A DNA stretch of 51,393 nt from a gamma proteobacterium endosymbiont of Lamellibrachia anaximandri (GCA_016756855.1 JAESPD010000025.1:1-51393); one strand, 5' to 3'. Shown: positions 33,303 to 42,453, counted from the first letter of the stretch. A program made the numbers and translations. The notes: generated by a model from the letters alone, not told the origin.

Positions 33303-33324
33303 TAAACTAATAAGACTTAGTTTA
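33303..33324. promoter_or_regulatory. Palindromic operator of toxin-antitoxin module 3
   Basis: TAAACTAA (33303-33310) and TTAGTTTA (33317-33324) are perfect 8 bp inverted repeats, 6 bp apart, ending 12 bp before the antitoxin ATG. This fits an autoregulatory site for the Phd-type antitoxin. Confidence 0.7.
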
Positions 33325-33336
33325 TTCGGGGTCGTT

Positions 33337-33582
33337 ATGCACACTGTCAATATCCACGAAGCCAAGACGCATCTGTCACGGCTGATTGATCAGGCCATCA
33401 AGGGCGAGCCCTTTATCATCGCCAAGGCAGGTAAGCCGCTGGTCAAGGTTATGCCTTTGAGTGCGCCGGAGGCGGGGCAGGTAAAGCGGTTGGGCTTTAT
33501 GGCGGGGCAGATCACTGTGCCCGATGATTTCGATCAGATGGGAAGCGTTGAAATTGAGCTGCTTTTTGGTGATGAAGCTTGA
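33337..33582 (+). CDS. Phd/YefM-type antitoxin
   Basis: An 81-residue protein, MHTVNIHEAKTHLSRLIDQA with IIAKAGKPLVKVMPL: a prevent-host-death family antitoxin. The C-terminal acidic end (VPDDFDQMGSVEIELLFG) is the usual toxin-binding tail. It overlaps the toxin start by 4 bp (TTGA). Confidence 0.9.
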   Translation: MHTVNIHEAKTHLSRLIDQAIKGEPFIIAKAGKPLVKVMPLSAPEAGQVKRLGFMAGQITVPDDFDQMGSVEIELLFGDEA

Positions 33583-33965
33583 AGCTTCTGCTGGATACTC
33601 ATTTATTGCTATGGGCGGCAGGTGAACCTGACCGCCTGTCTGCTGATGCTCGTGGCTTGATTAGTGAGGTAGAAAACGAGCTGTTTTTCAGTGCGGCCAG
33701 TCTGTGGGAGATCGCCATCAAGAGTGGGCTGGGGCGTGATGATTTTCAGGCAGATGCGCGACTCCTGCGACGGGGGCTGCTGGATAATGGTTATAGCGAA
33801 CTGCCTATCGGCAGCGAACACGCTGTCGCTATCGATAGCTTGCCGCCGATTCACAAAGATCCTTTTGACCGCATACTCGTTGCTCAGGCAATGGTTGAGG
33901 GTATCACCCTGCTAACATCCGACTCTCTGGTGGCACAGTATCCTGGCCCTGTGAAGAGGGTGTAA
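33579..33965 (+). CDS. PIN-domain toxin (VapC-like)
   Basis: A 128-residue PIN toxin of the LLLDTHLLLW type (D6), with SLWEIAIKSGLG (E44) and IHKDPFDRILVAQA carrying the remaining acidic residues, then LLTSDSLV. It uses a TTG start at 33579 overlapping the antitoxin stop. This subgroup regularly pairs with Phd/YefM antitoxins, as here. Confidence 0.9.
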   Translation: MKLLLDTHLLLWAAGEPDRLSADARGLISEVENELFFSAASLWEIAIKSGLGRDDFQADARLLRRGLLDNGYSELPIGSEHAVAIDSLPPIHKDPFDRILVAQAMVEGITLLTSDSLVAQYPGPVKRV

Positions 33966-33979
33966 AGTACGCCGGGGCC

Positions 33980-34036
33980 GAGTCAAACCGCTTCAACCCC
34001 GTCGTTATTACTACTATTGTTTGGGCGGTTTGACTC
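33980..34036. repeat. 12 bp inverted repeat between two toxin modules
   Basis: GAGTCAAACCGC (33980-33991) is perfectly inverted at 34025-34036, with a 33 bp loop. It separates two toxin-antitoxin modules and could form a transcript stem after the first, but there is no U-tract typical of a terminator. Confidence 0.6.
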
Positions 34037-34084
34037 TGCACCTTCATCTGAAACCGTTGCATGGTTCTGTAAGGTTAGCTAGAC

Positions 34085-34096
34085 TATTAGCTAATA
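34085..34096. promoter_or_regulatory. Palindromic operator of toxin-antitoxin module 4
   Basis: TATTAGCTAATA is a perfect 12 bp palindrome, 22 bp before the antitoxin ATG, with a further TTAGCTA just upstream near 34075. This is a likely antitoxin-binding site. Confidence 0.65.
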
Positions 34097-34118
34097 AGTG
34101 ATTTTCCGAGGCGTCCAC

Positions 34119-34343
34119 ATGCAAGTCAATGTACATCAGGCTAAGTCCCAACTGTCGAAACTGATTGAGAGGGCGTTGGCTGGAGAAGAAGTGATTATTG
34201 CCCGCAATAATAAACCTGTGGTGCGACTCGAGGTACTCCCCGAAGCTCGGGACAAACGCAGGTTGGGTACTTTGAAAGGGCTGGTAAAGTACATGGCGGA
34301 TGATTTTGATGAAACGCCGAATGACTTCAAGGGTTACCTGTAA
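34119..34343 (+). CDS. Phd/YefM-type antitoxin
   Basis: A 74-residue protein, MQVNVHQAKSQLSKLIERA with IIARNNKPVVRLEVL, plus the tail FDETPNDFKGYL. ATG 34119 follows GAGG at the proper distance; a GTG 21 bp upstream gives an unlikely extension over the operator edge. Its stop shares a base with the toxin start. Confidence 0.9.
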   Translation: MQVNVHQAKSQLSKLIERALAGEEVIIARNNKPVVRLEVLPEARDKRRLGTLKGLVKYMADDFDETPNDFKGYL

Positions 34344-34729
34344 TGGACCTATTGTTGGACACTCATGCCTTCATATGGATGAGCAGTCAACCCCAGCATC
34401 TTTCGCTAACTGCCAGGGCGCTTCTGGAAGATGAAAAAAACGCCGTCTCCGTTAGTATTATGTCCTTCTGGGAGATGGCCATAAAAATCAGTCTTGGCAA
34501 ACTGGATCTGGGGGCGGACTGGATGAGTCAGTTGCAGGGTTTTATGAGAGACAATGCCGTATCCAGCCTGCCCCTGCGTCCTGAGCATTGCACAATGCTT
34601 AGCTCATTGCCCTTTATCCATCGTGATCCGTTCGATCGCATGCTCGTAGCCCAAGCGCTGTCGGAGGAGTTAATCCTGATAAGCAAAGATGGAAGCTTGA
34701 GAGGGTACGATGTTGAGGTTGTTTGGTGA
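34343..34729 (+). CDS. PIN-domain toxin (VapC-like)
   Basis: A 128-residue PIN toxin: LLLDTHAFIWM (D6), SFWEMAIKISLGKLDLG and IHRDPFDRMLVAQALSEE, then LISKDG. It is clearly a paralogue of the module just upstream (same family and length), but the DNA differs, so this is not a recent duplication. The region after it to 34939 holds only repeat remnants. Confidence 0.9.
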   Translation: MDLLLDTHAFIWMSSQPQHLSLTARALLEDEKNAVSVSIMSFWEMAIKISLGKLDLGADWMSQLQGFMRDNAVSSLPLRPEHCTMLSSLPFIHRDPFDRMLVAQALSEELILISKDGSLRGYDVEVVW

Positions 34730-34939
34730 TCGAAAAGATGGTTCGTCAGCGACGATTGTTGGGAATTTTAAGATAAGTATTGCTCTCGCCAAGCCGCCAA
34801 GCACGCAAAGATATCATTGATCTTCCTCGCAGTTATCAGCCCGCTCATGCCATCTAAGTTGCTTGATATCATGCGCTTGGCGAACTAATCGAGACGAACT
34901 TCCTCCCCGGATTTTGCTAACGAGCCTTTTATATACGGG

Positions 34940-36268
34940 TCACGCTACATCGGAATGCTCAATACCCTTCTGTACTGAATCAATATAGGCGGCAAGGAGG
35001 GCATGAGCACCGGAAGGAGCGACTGGCATGTCTGTTTCTGTTGAATGAGTAGTCTCATCTGATGCCTGTGTGAGCTCAACCAGATGTTGGTAATCAATAC
35101 CCGAGTGACTTTTTAAGCCTGGAGTTTTCCGATAGAAATTTCCGTTTATCTGGTTTTTTTCGATGAGGTGGTTTCTGAATCTTTGATATAACTTTCTGTC
35201 CACTGTGCCTTGGGTACTCCAGAACTCTTTCATTTCCCCCTGAAACGTAAGTCCCGGCATATTGTAGATGGCATGGCCCGATGTTTTAACGGGTGTGCCA
35301 TGAAATATTGACGATAGGCCTACCGTGCTATTTAACAGGACTGTGCCTTTGGCGTGATCCAGCAGCGTGGGTAGATGCATATCGTGGACATAGATAACCC
35401 GCGCTTTGCAGCCATACTTGTCGGCAAGTTTATTGATAATTCGGGTGTAGTCTGAGTAACCCCTGTCCAGTGGATGGTGTTTGATCACCAGAAGGGTGTC
35501 TGTCGGTGCGTGTTTCGAAAAGGAGGAGATCACTCTTCTGATAAAGGCGGCCGCAGAGGGAACCGATGACCAGATTTTTATCTGTGCATCGTTATGGACC
35601 TGAAGGGGGACGAGGAAGAATCTCTTTGAATAGTGTGTTGTCAGTTGTTGTTGAACGCCACGTTCGCAAAAGCGGTAGTAGTATTTTCTGATTCCCCCAC
35701 GTACCCATATTACCGCCTCGTTGTACCATTTGAATGGGCGATGGTGGATGTAGTCCGGAAAGTGACTCTGGCCAAGCCATCCCATAAAAAAATAGACGGC
35801 CGCATACCAGCCTGCATGGGAAAATGAGTAGGGGACATGTGTCGGTTGTCTCGTGGCCTCTTCCTGGATATCTTTATATGCCTCTGGAGTTCGCGGAATG
35901 GATGAGCGTCCATTCACGCCATCTTTTTCAAAGGTGACGTAGTGAGGCCGGAGATAGCCCTCCTCAAAGACAAATACGTCAATAGAGAGCAAGCGTGCAG
36001 CTTCATGGGCTCTTTTGTGGTACGAGCGTTCATCACCGAACAGGTAGATGGTGGTGATTTTGCAATCTTCCAGAAACTGCTTCAGAAACACCGGCCACTG
36101 TTCAACAGTGCCGGTGTAGTCCACACTATTCTCACCACTGAAGAAAAAGCGGTCACCCGCATTTAGATTTATCTTGTAAACAGTATGCCCGGATTCTTCC
36201 AGGTCCATGGAGAGGCGCTTGAAAAAAGGCCCCACTGGCCCCTGAAGCAGGAGAATATTACTTGCCAT
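34940..36268 (-). CDS. kpsS: Capsule Kdo transferase KpsS
   Basis: Cytoplasmic enzyme adding the first beta-Kdo to the phosphatidylglycerol anchor of group 2 capsules. 442 residues, in the family range. NILLLQGPVGPFFKRLS begins the protein, with FEEGYLRPHYVTFEKDGVN, VIKHHPLDRGYSDY and GTVLLNSTVGLSSIFHGTPV, all typical KpsS motifs. It overlaps kpsC by 11 bp, so they are co-translated. The anchor is shared by KpsMT-type systems and fits the exporter genes at the left of the window. Confidence 0.94.
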   Translation of the reverse strand: MASNILLLQGPVGPFFKRLSMDLEESGHTVYKINLNAGDRFFFSGENSVDYTGTVEQWPVFLKQFLEDCKITTIYLFGDERSYHKRAHEAARLLSIDVFVFEEGYLRPHYVTFEKDGVNGRSSIPRTPEAYKDIQEEATRQPTHVPYSFSHAGWYAAVYFFMGWLGQSHFPDYIHHRPFKWYNEAVIWVRGGIRKYYYRFCERGVQQQLTTHYSKRFFLVPLQVHNDAQIKIWSSVPSAAAFIRRVISSFSKHAPTDTLLVIKHHPLDRGYSDYTRIINKLADKYGCKARVIYVHDMHLPTLLDHAKGTVLLNSTVGLSSIFHGTPVKTSGHAIYNMPGLTFQGEMKEFWSTQGTVDRKLYQRFRNHLIEKNQINGNFYRKTPGLKSHSGIDYQHLVELTQASDETTHSTETDMPVAPSGAHALLAAYIDSVQKGIEHSDVA

Positions 36269-38402
36269 ACATCAATCCATGGATAAGGTTGTTTAGCTTC
36301 CTGGCCATACGACTGGTCCCATGTGTGCTGATTCGAGTCTCGTTGGTTGCTGATGATCGTAGACTCTCAAGCCCGCTGATGGCCATTTCCGGGCTGGAAA
36401 AAGCCCTAGAAAAACCATTGATATAACGCGGGTATAATACCATACAACCGGCTATCAGTTCATCTACTGTTAAAGTCCTGTTTCTGCAATTATTGCGATC
36501 CAGTTTGCGTTTGTCAGTGGTAAGCCCCCATCCCGCATAGAAAGGAAGACCATAGGTGGTAACCCGTTTACCCCTTAACAGCCCTTCAAAACCGACCAGG
36601 GAGGTCATGGTGTGCACCTCATCTACGGTATCGAGGCATTGTGAGATGCTGATATCGGTAACCAGTTGATCAAAATAGGGGGGGTGCCGGGTATTTCTAT
36701 GGCCTTTCCGATTTCCACTCAGCACATCCGGGTGTGGTTTGTAGACGATATAGGCATCAGGGGCATTTTCTCTCACAGCTTGAAGCAGTGTGCCATTTGT
36801 GCGGATATCTCTGCACCCCAGGCGGATCGAGGCATCACCTTCAACCTGACCGGGAACCAGGATAATACGCTGTCCGGGTTTCGCTGAGTGGATAAGCGGT
36901 TTTCTTTCACCGACGTTATATTTACTGATCCCGGAGTCGATAAGTGCTCTTCTTATCGACTGGGCGCGGTGAATCTTTTCCTCAGAAAAATCAGTGTTTT
37001 CAAGGATTGTCTCCAGGTCACTGATTTGGTCTGGGTCAAAATAGATCCCCTGTTGGTCCAGGACCAGGGATGCCGGGGCTGTCAGGTCAGAACCCAGACC
37101 CACGGAACGCAGGAAGCCATCCTCCATACGCCAGATAGGAATATTATTCTCCCTGGCAAGCTCTCTTATTTTGTCATTCTCTCGGATCCCCCAGACCACA
37201 ATGCGGGCATTTTTCTTCGGCAGTCGGCGCTCTATCTGCCAGGCACTGCTGGCGAAGCGAATATTATTCCAGGGACTGTAGAGGTAGTCGCGAACATAAC
37301 CGCGCTTCCATGGAGTGAAGCCATAACAGAAAAGGCTGCCACTGTTTTCAACAAAGTAGTGTCGCTGGAGGGCCAAGTGATCGATAACCCGTTCGATTTC
37401 GCATGATTTGCCGGTATCCGGGTCGCGGTAGCGACTGTAAAGGATATAGGTCGCGATAAAGAGCTGTTCTATGGTGCGATTCCCGGTGCGTCTGGGAATC
37501 TGAATCCGGTCATCGGTAAGCCCCCAACCGGCATAGAAAGGGACGCCGAAGCAGGTCACGGGTTTGCCTGTCATCAGTGCTTCGAAACCCATTTGTGAAG
37601 TAACGGCATAGACGTGATCAACCTGCTGTAACAGGCTGATTGGATTGCAATTTTCGGAAATAAGATGAACCCGAGTGTGTTTTCCTGCCCGCAAGAGGTG
37701 GCTCTGTTTTCTGCCGGCAATAACATCGGGGTGAATCTTGACCAGGATCTCTGCTGCGGGGTGCTCCTCCAGGGCGGCATCAAGCATACGGGTAAAACTT
37801 TCAGGTTTCGCCAGACCTTGCTCGATAGAGAGATCGCCGGCTGTCTGATCTACAACCAGAATGCGTTTCTTGGCTGTTGGCTTGAGGGTGATATCCGGAC
37901 TGGAATTGTACTTGGAGAGCCGGTTGTCGATGATCTGCTTGATACACTGTTGTGCCCGTGAAATCAGCGTCCTGTTTTCCAGGGGATTCTGAACGCCATC
38001 GAGATACTGCCGTAGACTTCTGAATGGAGGCGAGTCCGGTATATCGTCGAATTTGCCGGTGAGGATTTTTTCCAGGCGAGAGGGGCGGGTTGCGTCATAG
38101 TAGATCCCCAGATCGTCTATCACCAGGGAGAGGGGAGGGGAGCGGTCGACACCCAGGCCCACTGAGCGCAGAAAACCGTCTTCCAGGGTGAGATATTGGA
38201 GATTATTGGATTCAGCGTATCGCCGGGCTGCGGCTGTATTGGTTTTTAACCCCCATCCAATGACCGTCTCATTGTGATTTTTTGCAGCAGGGCAGGGAAA
38301 GAACTTCCATCTCCTGGAGATGGCGTCGACATCAAGGAAGCTTCGAAGATGGGGGATCCTGAAGATCCCCCTGGAAAACGTCACTGCTGATGTTGAGGGC
38401 AT
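36258..38402 (-). CDS. kpsC: Capsule Kdo transferase KpsC
   Basis: A 714-residue protein that extends the poly-Kdo linker. It is the usual tandem of two related Kdo-transferase modules: EDGFLRSVGLG occurs at about residue 74 and again at about 427; VDQTAGDLSIEQG matches VPGQVEGDASIRLG; and PVTCFGVPFYAGWGLTDDR matches VTTYGLPFYAGWGLTTDKR. KpsC enzymes alternate two linkages. It overlaps the cysC stop by one base and kpsS by 11 bp, forming a cysC-kpsC-kpsS operon. No Kdo synthesis genes (kpsF, kpsU) are present. Confidence 0.95.
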   Translation of the reverse strand: MPSTSAVTFSRGIFRIPHLRSFLDVDAISRRWKFFPCPAAKNHNETVIGWGLKTNTAAARRYAESNNLQYLTLEDGFLRSVGLGVDRSPPLSLVIDDLGIYYDATRPSRLEKILTGKFDDIPDSPPFRSLRQYLDGVQNPLENRTLISRAQQCIKQIIDNRLSKYNSSPDITLKPTAKKRILVVDQTAGDLSIEQGLAKPESFTRMLDAALEEHPAAEILVKIHPDVIAGRKQSHLLRAGKHTRVHLISENCNPISLLQQVDHVYAVTSQMGFEALMTGKPVTCFGVPFYAGWGLTDDRIQIPRRTGNRTIEQLFIATYILYSRYRDPDTGKSCEIERVIDHLALQRHYFVENSGSLFCYGFTPWKRGYVRDYLYSPWNNIRFASSAWQIERRLPKKNARIVVWGIRENDKIRELARENNIPIWRMEDGFLRSVGLGSDLTAPASLVLDQQGIYFDPDQISDLETILENTDFSEEKIHRAQSIRRALIDSGISKYNVGERKPLIHSAKPGQRIILVPGQVEGDASIRLGCRDIRTNGTLLQAVRENAPDAYIVYKPHPDVLSGNRKGHRNTRHPPYFDQLVTDISISQCLDTVDEVHTMTSLVGFEGLLRGKRVTTYGLPFYAGWGLTTDKRKLDRNNCRNRTLTVDELIAGCMVLYPRYINGFSRAFSSPEMAISGLESLRSSATNETRISTHGTSRMARKLNNLIHGLMYGK

Positions 38403-39040
38403 CAGTGTGCGACGGAGAGAGACTCCTCGGATTTTCTGGTTAGCTGCAGAAGGATTCCGCGTTCGACCAGGATTTCAAGCAGCTGCTCTACGCATACTTC
38501 CAGGGTGCTGTTCTCAGTATCGATGCTGATTTCAGGGTTTTCCGGTACCTCGTAGGGAGAGGAAATGCCTGTGAAATCGGAGATTTCGCCAGCACGGGCC
38601 CGTTTGTAGAGCCCTTTTACATCGCGTCTCTCGCACTCCTCGATGGAGCAGTGGCAGTAGACCTCGATGAAATCATCATCAGCAAACAGTTTTCTGACAT
38701 TTTTGCGGTCATCCGTGAAGGGCGAGATAAAGGCCGTAAGGGCAATGACACCGGCTTCAACGAACAGTTTGGCCATCTCGCCGATTCTGCGAATATTCTC
38801 CTTCCTGTCTTCAGCGCTGAATCCAAGGTCACCGCAGAGACCATGGCGGACATTGTCACCGTCAAAGACATAAGTGCGCCCTCCCCGCTGATGGAGTTGT
38901 TCCTCCAGCGCATGGGCCAGAGTCGATTTTCCCGAGCCTGAGAGGCCGGTAAACCAGAGGACGACGGATTTGTGCTGATTGAGCTTTTCCCTGCGTTCGC
39001 GGGTGACGGTGGCGCAGTGCCAGACGATATTGTTGTCCAT
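38402..39040 (-). CDS. cysC: Adenylylsulfate kinase CysC
   Basis: Phosphorylates APS to PAPS, the sulfate donor of sulfotransferases. A 212-residue protein with Walker [10 protein letters not shown] (32-40), [17 protein letters not shown] and [25 protein letters not shown], all diagnostic. It is first gene of the kpsC-kpsS operon, sharing a base with kpsC. In most bacteria cysC sits with cysDN; here its placement suggests PAPS supply for capsule sulfation rather than for assimilation. cysDN are not in the window. Confidence 0.95.
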   Translation of the reverse strand: MDNNIVWHCATVTRERREKLNQHKSVVLWFTGLSGSGKSTLAHALEEQLHQRGGRTYVFDGDNVRHGLCGDLGFSAEDRKENIRRIGEMAKLFVEAGVIALTAFISPFTDDRKNVRKLFADDDFIEVYCHCSIEECERRDVKGLYKRARAGEISDFTGISSPYEVPENPEISIDTENSTLEVCVEQLLEILVERGILLQLTRKSEESLSVAH

Positions 39041-39178
39041 TTCAGTATTTGCTTAAATTGTGTGGGTGATTGTCCGGTAAACTGCGCCAGAATATCATGA
39101 TGACGGAAAAACGCTATAGGGCATTGCGAATAGAAATTTAGCGTTCTTGCCGATACTAAGGCATGCTTTCTGGCGGCG

Positions 39179-39835
39179 CTAGTGGGTGACGATGCCCTTC
39201 TCAATCGCATATGTGGTCAGGGCGGAAGCATTGTGCAGATCGAGCTTTTTCATTAGATTCGCGCGGTGTTTTTCAACGGTTTTAATGCTGATGCAGAGGA
39301 ACTCCGCCATACTTTTGTTGGTATGCCCCTCCGCAACGAGCTTCAGTATCTGTTTTTCCCGTCGGGTGATCGTAGCCCACTCGGTCAAAGGCTCTGAATT
39401 TTTTTGTCCGACCAGATATCCCTGCACTACCTTGTCAGTAATGTCGGGGCTTAGGTAGATCTTGCCTTGCATCACTCTCTCCACTGCGATCAGCAGTTCG
39501 GAGTGGGTGGCGTCCTTGAGGATGTAGCCGTTGGCCCCGGCATTGAGACTGGCGAGCACATACTCCTCTTCGTTGTGTGCCGTAAGCACGAGGATCTTCA
39601 TCTCAGGGATTCGGTTTCTGATCTCCTGTATTGCATCCATGCCGTTCATGCCTGGCATGTTCAGGTCCATGATCGTCAGATCGGGTTTTTTTTCCACGGT
39701 GCAACGAATCGCCTCCCGCCCGTTCCCCGCCTCTCCGATGACGGTGTAGTCAGGATTGCTCTCTAACAGCGATTTCAAACCAGCCCTTAGGATTGTGTAG
39801 TCTTCGGCAAGAACTATTCGTATCTTTTTTCCCAT
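39179..39835 (-). CDS. NarL/LuxR-family response regulator
   Basis: A 218-residue transcription regulator: receiver domain with acidic pair E11-D12, phosphoacceptor D57 in TIMDLNMPG, T85 and K107 in place, then a LuxR helix-turn-helix (TRREKQILKLVAEGHTNKSM...IKTVEKHRANLMKKL) around 155-197. It is divergent from the histidine kinase at 40.3 kb, so they probably form a pair. Target genes are unknown; it lies between the capsule and secretion operons. Confidence 0.93.
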   Translation of the reverse strand: MGKKIRIVLAEDYTILRAGLKSLLESNPDYTVIGEAGNGREAIRCTVEKKPDLTIMDLNMPGMNGMDAIQEIRNRIPEMKILVLTAHNEEEYVLASLNAGANGYILKDATHSELLIAVERVMQGKIYLSPDITDKVVQGYLVGQKNSEPLTEWATITRREKQILKLVAEGHTNKSMAEFLCISIKTVEKHRANLMKKLDLHNASALTTYAIEKGIVTH

Positions 39836-40337
39836 CTTTTATGCCTGATTCACTGCAAAGGCAGCTTCTCGTGGTGATGCCTGCGTCTTTTTGGCCTATA
39901 ACCACCGGGGTTTGTTGGTGTCCACGCTAATGATTATAGTCAAACAATGCTTTATTCAAATCAAACGGTTCATTAAGATCGTATGATGCGCAATCGCATA
40001 AATTAGGTGTTTGGTACAACACTTCATATGCGACTTAATCCGACAAAACAGCGTCGGAATACGATGCGAGGTTAACCATATGACGAAATTCAAGCTTGGT
40101 GCAACGCGCATCTAGCCCGACCTGCCATGTCCTAACACGGTGTTAACGTACCGCCTTAGTATCGGTCATTCCCCAGGATCAGTCTTGACCTTGGGTAGCG
40201 GTTCTGTCAAATAGGGACTACATTGCAAGGATGGTCTAGGCTGACAGGTAGAGACGCGAGCCGTCTACGGGTGGCTGCATCTCCTGATCCTTGCGAACGA
40301 CGGTACTTGTGAATCTATATTGCATGGGAGTGATGCA
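39836..40337. promoter_or_regulatory. Intergenic region between divergent two-component genes
   Basis: About 500 bp without a gene. It holds the palindrome TAACAC-G-GTGTTA (40133-40145) and a small stem TCCGAC/GTCGGA (40039-40044, 40053-40058). The symmetric site is a candidate for binding by the divergently encoded regulator, and both promoters should lie here. I could not assign -35/-10 boxes with confidence. Confidence 0.45.
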
Positions 40338-41702
40338 TTGGCGGCGAAGAGACAGGCAAAAATCCACCTCGCCCGGTTTTTCGGGCTGACCAGCTTTATC
40401 TCGATTTCAGTTACGGCGTTGCTAATTATCGTCTTCATCCGTGGGCTGATAGTGAGTTCCGTCGAGGCGATCTCTGAACAGGGCAACTCGACCCTGACCA
40501 ACGCGGCGGTCTCTTTTTTCTCAGATGAGTTGAATGCTTTTATCGAATTGGTGGAGCGGGATGGTGAGGCGGGTGTAGCGGCGATGATGGCATCCACTCA
40601 CTTGCGGCGGCATATTCATGATCTGCTGCGAGAGACATCGGTAGTTAGGGTAAAGATCTATGACTGGAGTGGGAGGGTGATCTACTCCACCAAGTCCGGG
40701 CAGATTGGCCGCATGCAGGAAGGAAACCTGGGCTTTGCCGCCGCGATCAGCGGGAACGAGACGACAAGAATTCTCTATCGCGATACCTTCAACCTGTTTG
40801 ACGAAGAGACGGCAGAGGATAATCTCGTTCAGACCTATGTACCGATCCACGCGCTGGACAAGAGCACTGTCGTTGGCGTATTCGAGATCTATTCCGATAT
40901 CAACGATCAGATCAAGGATGCAGGAGCCAGTGTTGCCGGGCTGATTATCGGCGTAGTGGTTGTTATGGTGATTCTGTTCGGTATTCTCTTCTTCCATATC
41001 AAAAGGGCTGAACGGATCGTTAAACAGCAGCAGCGTGAAAACAGAGAGCGACAGCATACACTTGAGATACTCTCATCGAAGATGCTGACCGCGCAGGAAG
41101 ATGAGAAAAAGCGTATTGCTGATGAATTGCACGAGGACGTGGTGCAGACCCTGGTTGCGGTCAAGTTTCACCTTGAAAACCAGCTTCAGCAGCTGGGCAA
41201 AGACACCGATTCGTCGACTAACGAACCTGATCCAATCGTAAAAGTGTTGCAGGATGCTGCACGAAAGATCCGGGCGGTGGCTGTCGATCTGCGAAACCCG
41301 AGCCTTGATGATTTTGGCCTTAAGACTACTATCACTTCAATGGTTAAGGAGTACAGTTCTATTTCGGATGATCTCAACTTCGTTGCGACAGTGCAGATTC
41401 CAGAAGAGGAGATCCCCCTGGAGCGCAAAAATATCATCTATCGCATTCTCAATGAGACGTTGACCGCGATCTGCAAGCTTGGATATTCGGCTGGTACGAT
41501 CAAGATCGACCTGATGCAATCTCCAGAGGGGATGAAACTCGGCATCGAGACGAACTGGAGAGATGAAATCGGAAACGATGATCTGGGAGCGGTTGATGGG
41601 TTCGGTTCGATGAGGGAAAAGACGATTCTCTCAGGGGGTGATTTTTCCTCTGTGCGTAATGATTCCGGTTCCGTTTCCCGGGTGTCGGTCTGGCCCAACT
41701 GA
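40338..41702 (+). CDS. Histidine kinase with HisKA_3-type phosphoacceptor
   Basis: A membrane sensor kinase of about 454 residues. One membrane segment near 12-34 and another (VAGLIIGVVVVMVILFGIL) flank a periplasmic sensor domain; then the H-box RIADELHEDVVQTL (His near 265). The ATPase part is unusual: where an N-box such as N-A-x-K-H is expected, RILNETLTAICKLGYS lacks the asparagine; the G-box region (GFGSMREKTILSGG) is also variant. A TTG at 40338 follows GGGAG; TTG 40320 would add six residues. Likely partner of the divergent regulator. Confidence 0.85.
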   Translation: MAAKRQAKIHLARFFGLTSFISISVTALLIIVFIRGLIVSSVEAISEQGNSTLTNAAVSFFSDELNAFIELVERDGEAGVAAMMASTHLRRHIHDLLRETSVVRVKIYDWSGRVIYSTKSGQIGRMQEGNLGFAAAISGNETTRILYRDTFNLFDEETAEDNLVQTYVPIHALDKSTVVGVFEIYSDINDQIKDAGASVAGLIIGVVVVMVILFGILFFHIKRAERIVKQQQRENRERQHTLEILSSKMLTAQEDEKKRIADELHEDVVQTLVAVKFHLENQLQQLGKDTDSSTNEPDPIVKVLQDAARKIRAVAVDLRNPSLDDFGLKTTITSMVKEYSSISDDLNFVATVQIPEEEIPLERKNIIYRILNETLTAICKLGYSAGTIKIDLMQSPEGMKLGIETNWRDEIGNDDLGAVDGFGSMREKTILSGGDFSSVRNDSGSVSRVSVWPN

Positions 41703-42453
41703 ATTGGCGAACCTCTGAGGGGTCACTGACTGCAAGTGCAGATCATGTTTCATGCCAGCTAAGCTTAGAACCTGATCAATAATTGATACAATGCCCTATC
41801 TTTTTGATAAAACAAGAAAAAAAATAAACTCTCCAAATGGATGAAAATATAAAAATACTGGGTTCTGTTGAAAATACCGGTAATTATCTTGGTATGTAGC
41901 CGTATGGGTAGGGTGAGCACTTTAAAAAGGTAGGGCTTCTGCTTATTCGGTTTTACAGGCAAGACAGCAAGATCAGCTTCCGTTGAACGAATCAATAATC
42001 TACAACTTCATGTTTTGCATGAATATATTCTATTTCCAGCTGCCTGGGGATCCGGCTGTAAAAAAAATCGACACCTTTTTCCCGATTCTTCTACATGCGT
42101 TCTGTCCTGAAAGAGCATGCCTAAGAATATGCTTTTAAATTCTTTGTAAAATCATATATTTATAAGTTTAAGGCAGTGCTGGAACAATCTTGATTCTTCG
42201 CAGTCCGGGAAAAGCAGAAATTCATTCTGCAAATGGACTGTAGGGTATTTTGCCTATATCACCATGGGTCGATTCACGGCCGATTCATTTTTTCACTATG
42301 ATTGCCCTCAACCAGACGTAGTTACGTCGAAGTGGATAAAGCCACCTGCTCATTGGGCGGGACGCGGTAAATACTCCCTTCAGGCTTGTCGATGGGGATG
42401 GTAATGGTGTGCATGCACAGGGTGGGGCGGTGACTCAAACCAAAAGAATCAAA
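41703..42453. promoter_or_regulatory. Non-coding region upstream of the type II secretion operon
   Basis: About 750 bp, clearly AT-rich in 41770-42180, with no reading frame that looks real. It should contain the operon promoter. I saw no convincing riboswitch, tRNA or terminator. The function of the AT-rich part is unknown; it might be a site for nucleoid proteins. Confidence 0.5.

Noticed and set aside
41765-41995. A 76-residue reverse frame in the AT-rich gap
   Set aside because: Low-complexity, no ribosome site and no conserved neighbours; the gap looks non-coding.
42301-42453. Possible cyclic-di-GMP (GEMM) riboswitch upstream of gspD, because GGGACGC and GCACAGGG occur
   Set aside because: The motifs are in the wrong order and the conserved GCAAA and receptor elements are missing.
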